A stretch of 64,000 nucleotides of DNA from Bombardia bombarda (lineage: Eukaryota > Ascomycota > Sordariomycetes > Sordariales > Lasiosphaeriaceae), in the NCBI GenBank assembly GCA_030512295.1, contig JAULSR010000005.1, positions 992,001-1,056,000 on the forward strand, written 5' to 3'. The notes under the pieces were generated by a model that saw nothing but the letters and a program-made list of their open reading frames with translations, searched no databases and was not told the origin of the DNA. Numbering within the stretch: the first letter of the stretch is position 1; every line of letters starts with the position of its first letter. The translations under genes were made by a program, and so were the position numbers. Below, one piece after another: positions 10,459-21,209 of the stretch.

Positions 10459-10596
10459 ATGCACAACTCATCGTACTATCTCTGCCACTTTTGCGCTTCT
10501 TACGCCTATTGGTATGCATATTATTATCATCAGTATTACCTTTACTATTACAATTATTACACTCGTCACTCCCCTTGTTGTTATCCATGTTGTTAG
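10459..10596 (+). CDS. Candidate 45-residue Tyr/Cys-rich small protein
   Basis: ATG at 10459 to TAG at 10594-10596. By hand count 16 of the 45 residues are Tyr and 6 are Cys. The N-terminus is MHNSSYYLCHFCASY, the middle is nearly all Tyr with Trp, His, Gln and Asn, and the end is RHSPCCYPCC with paired Cys. There is no signal peptide and no family I recognise. The start has an A-rich context after a C/A-rich leader and a TATA box 127 bases upstream. The composition could suit a redox- or metal-active peptide, or one cross-linked through tyrosine, but that is speculation. The alternative is that TAT/TAC-rich low-complexity DNA happens to be open in one frame. Confidence 0.4.
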   Translation: MHNSSYYLCHFCASYAYWYAYYYHQYYLYYYNYYTRHSPCCYPCC

Positions 10597-11932
10597 CGAT
10601 AAACACGACGAACACCTTGTATCACCACTATCGCGTCGATGATTTTCCGTTCTAGCGACATTCTTTATCGTATATTGCCGATCATCAATGGTGCATGTGG
10701 ATAAGAAACTCAGGGTAGCCAGCCGGACTGGTAACACATTGTCACCAAAGAGACACAGCACCTGAGTCGTCATTAAAACGAGAAGTGTCGTCTCAGCTCA
10801 GACCAGACCAGCCAGCTCTTCCTTGGGCCCCCCTCTTGACGGGGCAGCATTGCAACCCACTTCGCTTCGCAAAACTCGATGTCACGTTATTGCTATTGAA
10901 GTGATGGCTCCTTGTCCTGAGCAACAACAACATCGGCAACAAAAACAACGGTGATGATGATGCTGATATCCTCACTTGTCGGTACTAGTCTGACAAGAGA
11001 TCCGGCACTGTTTTCACAACACAAGCATCCCTATACCGACAACCTCGGGTGTACGCGCGCTCGCATGACCAAAAAGCCACCAACCACCCAAGAAAAGTGC
11101 CAAGCCGAGCCGCAGAAAAAGAAAGATCAGTGAGCCGGAGAATGAGTGAAAGTGGTACCGCACCCGGCCTAGGTCGGCTTCCTTCTCACTATGGCGCATT
11201 GGAGTCAGTGTCTTATCCTCGGTCGGTTGACGGGTACTTGACAAACTCGGCCCAGAAAAGAAATGGCTCACATGTCGCCAACCAGCGGCTCTCCAGGACC
11301 GGCCCACACGGTAGCCAGCCAATATATTTACCAGAGGGGAGATTGGAGATTGTCTGGAAACTCAGATCCCGAGGGAGTCATCGATATCCAAGGCAGGCCG
11401 GCTGGGAGCGGAGCCATGCATGCACGCCACTCAACAACAACCTTGTGGTACTCGAACTTTCTGTGACTCAATAGGGTGAGGGGGAGAGGGGAGGATTCGA
11501 ATGAAAGAAAGGAGAAGACAGATTGAGACAAGTAAGTAAGAGGAGGAGTATGTATCTGTGCATTCTATCTTTGCATCTCATCTTGGCATCTCATCTCTTG
11601 GCATCTCATCTTGAATACGTATTCAAATCTCATCTCACCAATCACCATGCAAGTCGGACTCAGTGACTGTTATCATGTAGGGTCTGTATATTGTTTTCTT
11701 AATTATTAAGGTACCCTTCAGCCTGGGCGAAAGAGTTTATCATGGTCTATCTATTCGACGTAAAGAAATTAAAATGGACCGGCCGCCGTGACGATGATGG
11801 CTCTTCTATCGGCCAACATTGTAATGCACCAGATACTGGTGACTACCCTGCTCATGGAAGAAGTGTAGCAGAGACAAGGGCTTCATTGCACCACAGCTGA
11901 AAGATGTAAAGCAGGTTGCAAGCTGCTACCTG

Positions 11933-11950
11933 TATATATATATATATATA
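11933..11950. repeat. (TA)9 microsatellite
   Basis: An uninterrupted TA tract about 30 bases past the stop codon of the BTB gene, in its 3' flank. Likely length-polymorphic. Confidence 0.9.
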
Positions 11951-11979
11951 AAGGCAAGTCTATAATGCATACTGTTTGC

Positions 11980-13087
11980 TCATGACAGGTCGAGGAAGGA
12001 CGTATCATTCATATCGCGGACAGGAGAAATGATGGGATGCTCGGCATCCGAGCCGTCAATCTCCATTTCGTCCTTTGCGCGCTTCCTCCGGGGCGACGCA
12101 GCCGATGGTGACTGGGCCTGGGTGTGAGGACATGTCCCTTGACCGACGGCGGCACGATGGCTATGGAAGGAGCACTGGCGGAATCCAAAATAGCGCTCCT
12201 CGTTGCGGAGCTTGTTCACAGGAAGGCGGAGCTGCGGGTTCTTGATGCGTATGTCGGCCTTGCTCTCGCGCATCTTTTCGAGGTGGATACAGTAATCCTC
12301 GAGGAGCTTGGGGTGGGTGCTGAAAAGACGCTCGAATTGGCTCGCGTTCAAGATGCCCCTCTCGCCGCCGTGCAACGTCCAGCCCAGCATGGCCACGGCC
12401 CACTTGCGCAACCGAACGGCACGCTCCATGTCGCAGTCCCGGTAGAGGAAGCCGATGAAGCCGGGCGAGATATCCCAGTCGCAGCGCAGGTACATGTCTT
12501 GCAGGGCGTCCATAGCAATGTCTTGGAGGGCGGGGAGATCGATGAGCTCGGCAAAGAGGTGCAAAAGGACTAGGTTCCAGCGCAGGGCACGGCGGCCGCT
12601 CTCGTTCTGGAGGTGTGGGAGACGATAGTAGGCGGCATTAGGCGACACGCTCCGGATGGCTTCGTCGATGAAGGACTGAAATGCGCGGCGTTGGTAGAGC
12701 CAGAGCACAAAGAGCTCAAAGACTTGGGGGGACTCATCCGGAAGCCACATGACGGTGATCTCATCATCCTCCTCATCCTCCTCTTCTTCTACTGCTCCTC
12801 CCCTCTCTCCTGCCGAATGGGAAGAGTATGCTGATGACGGCGATGATGCTGACGAGGATGAGTGAGAACTCGGGACTGATTCGAGGTTCTCTCGGAAAAA
12901 GGCGCTTGTCGTGCAGAGGAGCTTCTTGTGTAGCTCAAACTCGCGTTCCTCCTTGCCCACCACGACCCTCACCATCTCGGTCCCCAGAAGGCTGCCAAGA
13001 TTCGAGTTAGTAATAAAGCAAAAAAAGAGGTCTGGATGAGAATACTCACGAGCTGGGCACCGCCTTCTTCGCCCCCCACTTGGTCAT
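11980..13087 (-). CDS. BTB/POZ domain protein
   Basis: Exon 1 (13087-13050, MTKWGAKKAVPS) joins exon 2 (12991-11980) across a 58-base intron (GTGAGT...GGCAG), giving 349 residues. The join supplies the BTB start: LLGTEMVRVVVGKEEREF, then ELHKKLLCTTSAFFRENL (residues about 15-50). An acidic, Ser-rich insert (about 52-90) splits the domain before ITVMWLPDESPQVFELFVLWLYQRRAF, which is the usual second half of a fungal BTB fold. The rest (about 130-270) is helical, with a low-complexity tail carrying a basic SPRRKRAKDE nuclear-localisation-like motif. Fungal BTB proteins of this size usually act as dimerisation or adaptor modules, sometimes with cullin-3; no specific partner can be inferred. An alternative start at the second Met (residue 19) would cut off the first beta strand and is less likely. 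Confidence 0.8.
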
Positions 13088-15091
13088 GCCTGCAGTATGC
13101 ATTATGGACTATTAAGAAAACGACAGTGGTAGACAGAGTCCAGCTCTGCGTTTCAGTAAATAGACAAACAAAAGGGGAAGTTCAGAAGCAGAGTTGGGTA
13201 GAAGGTCTCCAACTCCTCACTTGTGAAGGTCAGGCGGGTATTGTCCCACCTATGTATCCGCATACCATCGTGGATTGCAAGCATCATCACGACAACCAGT
13301 GACCAGTAAGCCGTACAAGGCTGTGACAGGAAACAAACCAGGGGGTGAAGATGCAGGCATCATCCAGAAGACTGGCCCGGGCCAAGGACACTAGAAGCGT
13401 CCAAGTCGATCCCGTGGTAGGACAGTGTGGCCGACGGATCCATGGGGGAGGGCGCAGTCTGTTACTACCAGACTGGGGAAGCACAGGCAGGAAGACTCCT
13501 GGCGTTATCTCAATGCCCCCAGTTCATGTTTCGTTTCGCACTGGTGAGCGTGGGTAGCGGTGCTGAGCGGTGGGTAGCAGCTTGGCCAAGCATCATGGCT
13601 GGCAGGGCCCCCACCCCCTTACCCCAAGCTAGCATCCCCCAGCCCGCGTCAGAAACGACCCCTGACGAAGCCCCCTGATGACACCTTGGACACCTAAAAC
13701 TTTCCCCGCTTTTATCCTTCAAGGTTGCTTTCTTACCCATTCTCGGAGAAAAGGCGATGGTTTGGGATATCGCTTGGTCGCGCTATGTAAGTCAAAGCCC
13801 GTTTCCAGTATTCTTCTCGTCACGTCAAAGTCGCAAGTCGCGATGTTGGTCAGTCACGTTGCACAGGACGCACACGTCGATACCACGTCAACTTGACGAC
13901 TCGAAACGTCCGGGTTCTGGGGAACCATACGGGCGTTTTTCGACTTTCTTTTTTTGCGCCGTAGCGGATTCCCTCAGGTGGTGTCGGCTGTGCCCTTTTT
14001 GTCTTGTTTCGACGGTACGGCGAGTGAGGTCGAGGTCATGGATACTCTGAACCGAACCCGAACCCGAACCCTTCAGGTTGAACCAGATTCGGCCAATCAA
14101 TGGTTTGGTCTGAGACCGTGATGGATTGATTTTGTCTCGAGCAAGCAACGCATGGACGTCGTTGAGCGCGTGCGGTGCAAGTTTGCTCGTCGATCGGCAA
14201 TCAATTGAAACGAGGCAGAAGCACGCCGCAGAGTGCGAAAATGTCCAAACTCAAGCCGTGCTGTGTGCATCTGCAACGACTGCCAGCAACGCAGGTGTTT
14301 GGGCGGCAGGCGGTGCTCGAAATGTGCACAGTGACATGCGAGCATGGCACTGTGATAAGGCAGAGATGCACCCGACCGACCACTTGAGGACGCGATGCTG
14401 ATGTGAGGCCGAACGTTCCTTCCCTCCTTGTGTATAAGGTTATATGGTTGGGGCCTTTTGTTGGGCGTCTCGTTTTTGCGACCAAGCTCATTTCGTTGAA
14501 GTTACCCGAGAGCTGTGCAATTTCCACCGTGATACCTGATTTCAGTCCACACATATTTGGTGAAACTTGAATAGGTCATTCATGAGATCATAGCCGGACC
14601 TTCGGCGATGCCTCGTCGTCCTCCTTCCGATTTCTGTGGGGTTGGGTCCCGGCGGCTAGCCCGCTAGCTGGGCATGCAACTCGCTGAATAAGACGGCCGT
14701 TCATCGCCTGCTTTGGTAATTCACTCGCTCGTTCGCATCGATGCGGCTATTGAAGAGTCTCGAGTCGGGGCGTTTCTCTGTGTAACAACTATTTAGCCCG
14801 GGGACGACTGCTTAGAAAGCCAACCAGTATGTTATCGACCAGCACTACCCTAAACCCGTCCCGTCGGGTTGTTCACCGAGTTATCTCCCCCGCTCCACTA
14901 GTTCTAAATGCCGCGTCCCCTGAAAGGCCGATGGCGCGATGGCGCGATTCGGGATTATTCATCCCCCACCACGTCCCGCAGTTCGTACGCAACAGGAAGG
15001 CATGGCGATACCAGGTCTCTGGAATCGTCTAACCTTTAATAATGTCGATACCTGATGACAATTTCTCAAAAAAGACATCTTGAGAATTCTT

Positions 15092-15097
15092 TATAAA
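15092..15097 (+). promoter_or_regulatory. TATA box of the OYE-family gene
   Basis: TATAAA lies 169 bases before the ATG at 15261, followed by a C/A-rich leader with a trinucleotide-type repeat. Position and leader composition fit a core promoter. Confidence 0.5.
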
Positions 15098-15145
15098 AGT
15101 CGTCTTTTGGCCAGATCCAGCACAGATTTGGAACGTCAACACCTT

Positions 15146-15205
15146 CATCATCACCACCATCATCACCACCATCATCACCACCATCATCACCACCACCACC
15201 ACCAC
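15146..15205 (+). repeat. 12-base minisatellite (CATCATCACCAC)4 plus (CAC)4 in the 5' leader
   Basis: Four exact 12-base units at 15146-15193 followed by CAC repeats. The tract ends 55 bases before the OYE-family start codon and is probably transcribed as 5' UTR. Confidence 0.85.
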
Positions 15206-15260
15206 TTATCTGACCTCATACCTTATCTCCTTATCTCCCCCCACCACAACTAAAATCACC

Positions 15261-16699
15261 ATGACCGTCATCATCCAAAAAGCCACGGCCAACACGCCGG
15301 CCCCGGGCGTGCCCTTCTTCACGCCGGAGCAGTCCCCACCGTCCGGGACGGCGCTCCCCAAAGACGGGGTCCAGATCCCGACCGTCTTCACGCCGCTGCA
15401 GCTGCGGTCTCTCACCTTGCCGAACCGCTTCGTCGTCAGCCCCATGTGCATGTACTCGGCCGACGACGGCCACCTGACCGACTTCCACCTGGTGCACATC
15501 GGCCAGTTCGCCCTGCACGGCGCCGGCCTGACCATCGTCGAGGCCACCTCGGTCACCCCCAACGGCCGCATCACGCCCGAGGACTCGGGCATCTGGTCCG
15601 ACAGCCACATCGCCCCGCTGAAGCGCATCGTCGACCTCGTCCACTCCCAGGGCCACAAGATCGGCATCCAGCTCGGCCACGCCGGCCGCAAGGCCAGCGT
15701 GCTCGCCCCCTGGTTCGCAAAGGAGCGCGGCCACAGCCAAATCGCCACCCCCGAGCAGGGCGGCTGGGAGGACAACGTCTGGGGCGCCAGCGCCATTCCC
15801 TTCAGCCCAGCCTCCCCACATCCCAAGGAGATGACGGTCGAGCAGATTGAGAGTTTCATCCAGAGCTTTGCCGACGCCGCTGTCAGGGCTGTCAAGGCCG
15901 GCTTCGACACCATCGAGATCCACGGCGCACACGGCTATCTCCTCTCGTCGTTCTTGTCGCCCATCTCTAATGTAGGTTATCCTTTACCCCTATTATCCCT
16001 ATCCCTAGCTCTCAACTGCCTCTCTCCTTCCCCTATCCTCGAAATCCAAACCACAGACAAACACTGACACATCCCCCCCAGCAACGCACCGACACCTACG
16101 GCGGCTCCTTCGCCAACCGCACCCGCCTCCTCCTCTCCGTCATCCGCGCCGTCCGCGCCGTCATCCCCGCCGCCATGCCCCTCCTCCTCCGCGTCTCCGC
16201 CACCGAGTGGATGGAGCACACCGGCCAGCCCTCCTGGGACGTCGCCCAGACCCTCGAGCTCGCCCGCCTCCTGCCCGACCTCGGCGTCGACATGCTCGAC
16301 GTCAGCTCCGGCGGCAACAACGCCGACCAGCAGATCCCCTCGCCCATCACCGCCCCCACCTACCAGATCGACATCGCCGGCCGCATCCGCGATGCCCTCA
16401 GGAAAGATGGCAAGCAGCAGCTGCTGATTGGCGCCGTGGGCATGATTACTTCCGCCGAGCTGGCAAAGTCGATTGTGCAGGAGGATGGCACGGTAGAGGC
16501 GACGCCGGAGAAGGGGCATGAGTTGGTCGAGGTGGATGGGGAGAATGGGCAGAAGGCGCTGGCGGATTTGGTGTTGATGGGGAGGCAGTTTTTGAGGGAA
16601 CCCGAGTTTGTGCTGAGGACGGCGCATCAGCTGGGAGTCGAGGTGCAGTGGCCGTTGCAGTATCAGAGGGGTAACTGGCATAGGGGGCAGAAGATTTAG
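15261..16699 (+). CDS. NADH:flavin oxidoreductase, old yellow enzyme family (YqjM-like, class III)
   Basis: Exons 15261-15971 and 16082-16699 join across a 110-base intron (GTAGGT...CCCAG) to give 442 residues. FMN and active-site motifs are complete: LPNRFVVSPMCMYS (Cys and Tyr that tune the flavin in YqjM-type enzymes), IQLGHAGRKA, the substrate-binding His pair in HGAHGYLLSSFLSP, and QRTDTYGGSFANR right after the splice, which confirms the join. The protein fills the TIM barrel with an N-terminal extension of about 40 residues. The family reduces activated C=C bonds of enones with NAD(P)H. The physiological substrate is unknown; detoxification of electrophiles is a reasonable inference. 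There is no signal peptide, so it is probably cytosolic. No biosynthetic cluster surrounds it, so I do not assign a pathway. Confidence 0.93.
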
Positions 16700-17192
16700 A
16701 CCTAGATCAGAGAGAGAGGCGGGTGGGCGGGTGGGTTTTGGTGTTTTTTGGGGCGTTTGGCTCCTTTTTGGGGTTTGTTTTTATTGGCAAGCATGCATTG
16801 ATCGGGGTTGGGGCATAAGATAGGGGTAACAATTTTGCTGGGTATGATGCCTTTGAGCGGTAGATGGCTGATGATAGATTTTAATTACTAACAACATGGT
16901 TCAACACCAACCAATCGTCTTTATCAGTTGCTTTGTGACGTGTTGACCCCTTTTCCATCATTGGCATGTCTGCTTCGAAATCTTCACTAGTCAGCGGATC
17001 GGATTCAGGGACATGATAGACAATTTGGAATTGACACGAGGTGAGTAGATAGCGAAGGAAATCCACTACACCTAACATGCTCCATCGCTCCCAGGGAAAC
17101 AGACTGTCTATGCAAAAATGATAAGCACAAAGATAGTCAAAAAGAGGCATCACACCCAAAAAAAAATGATACAATGCCCAACAACCTCTCAA
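16700..17192. other. Intergenic, convergent 3' flanks
   Basis: 3' flanks of the OYE gene (+) and pyroglutamyl peptidase gene (-). A G/T-rich run follows the OYE stop. The short open frame at 16881-17192 (-) lies directly past the peptidase stop and shows no motif. Nothing else was seen. Confidence 0.5.
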
Positions 17193-18308
17193 TCATTGTT
17201 CCCTTCCCTCTGTGACTTCTCCTCCAACTTGACTATCCCCAGCCTTCAACCTCCCTTGACGTGCCATCTCACTCTCCACAATCGACCTCACAAGCCGCAG
17301 CACCGTCCCCTTCCCGAACTCAATCCTGGCCAGCGAGTCGTCGGCAGGCACATGCATAAACACCACATTCCGCCTCAGCCCGGCCTTGTGCAGATGCGCC
17401 AAGCTCGAGAAGTAGATAAAGTCGCACAGATAGTGGCCCGCATTGTCGGACGTCTTCAGACGTATGTGATCCTATCCCCCCAGACACCCATTCAGTCATC
17501 ATACCAAGTCATCATACACAGTACCAACTAATCTCACTAAACATCCTGGAGGGTAGAAAAATAAAAGGGGAGAGAAGAACTTACTGGAGTATAACTCTTC
17601 CACCTACTCAGCACATCATCCAGGTCCAAATCCGTCAGCAATTCCTCGGGCTCATCCGCCCAGATCCAGTCTTTTCCCTCGCGCGTCCTGCGCTCCTCGT
17701 CGCCCAGCAGCTCGCCGTCCACGTCCCGCATGTTGTACCCGTCTCTGTGGCCGCGTCGCTCGATGGCGTACACATGCTCCCTGCCTGCCATGCCTATGTG
17801 GACGACATAGTCGACCTTGGGACGGTCGGGGTGTTGTGTGCCGTCGAGATCCCATAGCTGGGGGACGAGGGCGCGGACGGTTTGGTAGTTGACGCGGATG
17901 GGGGCGGGGTGGACGAGGAGGCGGACTGGGGGGAGTAATGGGGGCGTTGGTTCTGGTTCTGTTGTCGGGGGTTTGCCGCGTTGATCTAGTGGTGGGAGGT
18001 AATCGGGGAGCCGGCAGGCGATCTCCCACGAGGGGTTTTGGGGGAAGGCTTTGTTGAAGGGCTGGTTAAGGGGCAGAAGGGGTGTGGTTAATGATGAGTA
18101 GGTAATGATAAGACGTTGGGATGGGATGGAATGTGGAATTCTCTCTCGTGTAGATCTGCATAAGTAGTAGCGACGAAATATGGGACCAAAGGACTAAGAT
18201 TTAAAAAGACGTTTAATTTGAGTGCAGTTGCGCTGTTTTACTTACACCGAATCCGGTGATCAGCACCGTCACCTCCTCCTGCGATGTATCCGCGACAACG
18301 GATCCCAT
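17193..18308 (-). CDS. Pyroglutamyl-peptidase I (peptidase family C15)
   Basis: Three exons, 18308-18246, 18061-17585 and 17471-17193, with 184- and 113-base introns (GTAAGT donors), give 272 residues. The first join builds TGFGPFNKAFPQNPSWEI, the family's N-terminal signature. Catalytic residues are all visible: Glu in HIGMAGREHVYAIERRGH, Cys in TSDNAGHYLCDFIYF (built by the second join) and His in RNVVFMHVP. A Pro-rich insert (about 50-80) makes it longer than the roughly 215-residue bacterial enzymes, as is common in fungi. The enzyme removes N-terminal pyroglutamate from peptides; location is probably cytosolic because no signal peptide is present. The last 30 residues are Gly/Glu-rich and may be disordered. 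Confidence 0.92.
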
Positions 18309-20483
18309 TGTGGTGGCCTAATGGATATTATCGAAAGACTGTTGCTGTGAGAGTACTCGCAGGCAGATAAAGGGAATTAATTACTGAAGAGCAATAGAAT
18401 AGGAGGAACAGGCGATAGAAATGTCCACGGAAAGGGGCCAATGAAAGACAGTCGGGGTCGATCAGTCGATTATCGGACGGTGGGGGAATTCATCATTGCT
18501 TCATCATAGGACAGATCTCATAAGGGGAAGGTGCGGGCAGCAGGATGGCTCGTGCCTGCCTCCTTTATCTATCTGCTGCACCTTCAAAAGTTGCCGTGCC
18601 TTCCTTCATTCACCTCGGGTTCACAGACATGCCACATGCCCCAAACCTAGAGCTTAAAAACCTGACAAGTTTCCCGCATTGCATTGCAGGCGACGTTGCA
18701 TCTCCTTTGTCCAACTCGTCGCCCCATAGAATCCGCTTGGTCCTCGGGTTTCCAGCCACCATCTAACCCTTTTAAGAAAATCAGTTGATTCAAGCAGGAA
18801 GACCTATCTGTCTTTCCGTATCGCATGCAGCACTGAGGGAGACGGAAGGGCTCTGGCGGCCCGAGCCTGCAACCTTCGGTATCAAATGAATATCCGAGTG
18901 CAGAAATATCAGATAACAGGGCCAATTACGTCGATGCCGTATATCAGTTCAACAACCGGCCGACATAGTGCCCGGGACGGAAGAGGATACCGGGGCGGGG
19001 CCGATCCGGTCAACGTCAGCAGCAACCCCGGTCGCCGAACACTTGGCATTTCTGACCCGGCCCTGCCTCCAAGGATCGAATCCTCCCATGAATAGTTCCT
19101 CAGACATCTTGTTCCGACAAGAGGCGGGTGGTCTGCGCATGGTTACCTGTCTGTCTTTGATGACGGCATACTTACCACTTTGTCCTCCTGTTACGGATTA
19201 CACGGAAGACTGTCTTACGCGATTTGTTCGTCAGCGCAACGTCGTCGGGCAGCACAATTCACACTTCAGCCAAGCCGCTTCTGACCGCAATATTACAAGC
19301 TCATAATACTCTTTTGCGAGTCACTCTCCAGCTGAGAAAAGGCTGGTCCGTCTCCTTGGTACTCGCCAGAGAGCCACTCTGTCCTCTTCAAGCGACCGGG
19401 CGTCGTGCCTTGCCAGCCTCAGACATACACGAAGTATTGAGCTGGGCAACTATCATGTGTCGGAAGTTCTTGTGCCTCGGCGATTGCCATCCAAGGGCCA
19501 ATACATTGAGCCGCGTTGGCGGCGATCAGCGAATGACCTTCCCAATTGCAGCAGCTCCTCAGGATCTGATTTACACAACCCGAAATGCGGGGTTTCCCGA
19601 GCTTCTTTTCGCCCACTTCCACGAGCGACTGCTTTTCCACATGCTTACTTGGATACTTAAATGCCAAGTCCAAGAACTTCGCCAAGGGGAAAGCGGCAAC
19701 TAGTGGTATGGCCGCTAACAACAACATTCAAACATCAAAGACCTGACATCCCGTGCCTTGGGCCGAGTGTGAAATACTCCTCTGCCTTGAATACAAAAGT
19801 AAGAAACCCATCGACTAAATACAAGAAACGATCCCGGTGTGGTGAGGATGTCTGCATATGTAGGGCAAGATCACCGGCTCTGTGCTCCCCCGGATAGACA
19901 CTAACCCCATACCAAGAAAGAAGCCCAGGTTGCCTCAGCGAGGAGATCGAGGAGTTCATGGAGGTCTAGCTGCCTTTGGATCTGTATGACTTCATGTCGT
20001 AGGGCCGTCAGCAGAGCAAAGCCTAGATACATGTACGCTCGACCGGGAAGCCCATGTGAAAGTCTATTCGAGTCGGCCTCGGGACCTTTGTGAGCAGGCC
20101 CCTCCTTGTCCGACATGAGCGGGATGGCAGCAAGCCTTCCTTCACTACCATCTCCCGCTTAGGGATTCATCCTCGTACATCTTTGGCAGAGGTAGGTAGA
20201 GTGGGTCAGTGCGGACAAAATGACTTGAAAATACCCAATGTGCGTGTTCATCATGTCGCGTCGACCTCATATGAACCCTTGCCCACCTTTCCATCATCTG
20301 TCTGACACTGCCTGCTGTTCGTCCTGATCCATGCTGTGAGACTACTCGAGCCTATCCTATCACAATATTTCCTCTCTCCCTGCTTCGTTGAGACGATCTT
20401 GTTGCGGGCGACGAGAGCAGCTCACTCCTCCTATCATCAGCCCGGTACTAGCCTAGTAGCTGGTGAATCCAACATACGGCAGC
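18309..20483. other. Intergenic, 2.2 kb, divergent pyroglutamyl peptidase / CFEM gene
   Basis: No supported gene. The longest open frame (19224-19703, +) has random-looking composition, no signal or domain, and no flanking splice logic. No repeat of note was seen. Confidence 0.45.
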
Positions 20484-21209
20484 ATGAAGCTCTCCCCAGT
20501 TCATCTCATTGGAGTCTTCTTTGTGGCCGGCGTACAGTCACAGTTCACCGGCTGTACTGCCGTTGCCGTGACCGCCATCCCGTCTTGCGCACAGTCATGC
20601 TTCATTGACAATGCGCCTTCGGTCGGCTGTGGAGGCTTCGACTTTGCCTGCCAGTGTGAGAAGGAGGCTTCCTTCTATGCCGCCATCGAGGGCTGCGTGG
20701 ACTCTTCGTGTCCCTCGTCGGTACATCAGGGAGTTATCGATGGTGCTTCTTCAGGTCAGTAGTGACTGCCTTACACCTATCTGTCTACCCCTCTTGCACA
20801 TAACTCTCCTCTCGTTCCCACGTCATGACCCTAGACAACTATATAGTCATTCCAGCGAATGTGATATAATATGCTGACCTGCCCAAACCAAACAGTCTGC
20901 GAATGCGCAACCGGAATAGCCGCAGGAGGCAGCGTAGGCTCCATGACCGCGTCTGGAACTGTCTCCGGGATCCCGCCGCCAACAGGAAGCCTTCCACCAG
21001 CAACCTCGGCAGGCTCCGGCACGGTAATCCCGCCTATGACATCTTCAACATCTCCCGGTTCTGGCGAAAGCGAAGGCTTCCCCACGACAAGTCCCAGCTT
21101 CTTTGCGAAAGCCTCGGATGTATCTGCCACGCATCACCAAGCCGGGTTCAGCTTTGGTCTTCTTGTTCTGTCTATATTGGCTCCAGCTGTTGTTGTCGGT
21201 GTGCTATGA
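20484..21209 (+). CDS. CFEM-domain protein, probably GPI-anchored
   Basis: Exons 20484-20754 and 20896-21209 join across a 141-base intron (GTCAGT...AACAG) to give 194 residues. It starts with a signal peptide (MKLSPVHLIGVFFVAGVQS). Residues about 20-95 form a CFEM domain: AIPSCAQSCFIDNAPSVGC, then FDFACQCEKEASFY, EGCVDSSCPSS and, over the splice, VCECATGIAAG. At least eight Cys with CFEM spacing are present, including the Asp before the ACQC run that ligates heme in characterised members. A Ser/Thr/Gly/Pro-rich stalk follows, and the C-terminus is hydrophobic (FGLLVLSILAPAVVVGVL), as in GPI-anchor signals. CFEM proteins act in the wall in heme/iron capture or, in pathogens, as effectors; which applies here cannot be told. 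Confidence 0.9.

Larger units (their letters stand above)
9774..11979. other. Intergenic, 2.2 kb, containing one candidate mini-gene
   Basis: Apart from the mini-ORF at 10459-10596 and its TATA box, I see no coding signal. Open frames at 9968-10300 (-), 10137-10466 (-) and 11049-11474 (+) lack motifs. A (TA)9 microsatellite lies at 11933-11950, just beyond the stop of the BTB gene. Confidence 0.45.
13088..15260. other. Intergenic, 2.2 kb, divergent BTB gene / OYE
   Basis: No coding region is supported. It contains (GAACCC)3 at 14054-14071, a 12-base tandem repeat near the right end and a TATA box at 15092, both annotated separately. Short open frames such as 14201-14554 (-) and 13757-14050 (+) look random. 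Confidence 0.45.

Noticed and set aside
11263..11466. 67-codon open frame beginning MAHMSPTSGSPGPAH
   Set aside because: Readable composition but unbiased third positions, no promoter signal and no recognisable family; left out as probable chance.
11933..11950. (TA)9 considered as a replication origin
   Set aside because: A short microsatellite alone; no AT-rich unwinding region or conserved origin sequence around it.
14054..14071. (GAACCC)3, resembling a telomere-type repeat
   Set aside because: Only three units, and ascomycete telomeres are TTAGGG-type; interstitial chance tract.
15451..15932. Long reverse-strand open frames opposite the OYE gene
   Set aside because: Mirror of a GC-rich real exon; codon positions match the + strand gene, not these.
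19060..19090. Possible tRNA T-arm (GGATCGAATCC) and similar GTTCRA words elsewhere (6921, 50943)
   Set aside because: No matching acceptor, D-arm or A-box at the required distance.
19224..19703. 159-codon open frame between pyroglutamyl peptidase and CFEM genes
   Set aside because: Random-looking composition and no motif; the overlapping reverse frames are equally long.
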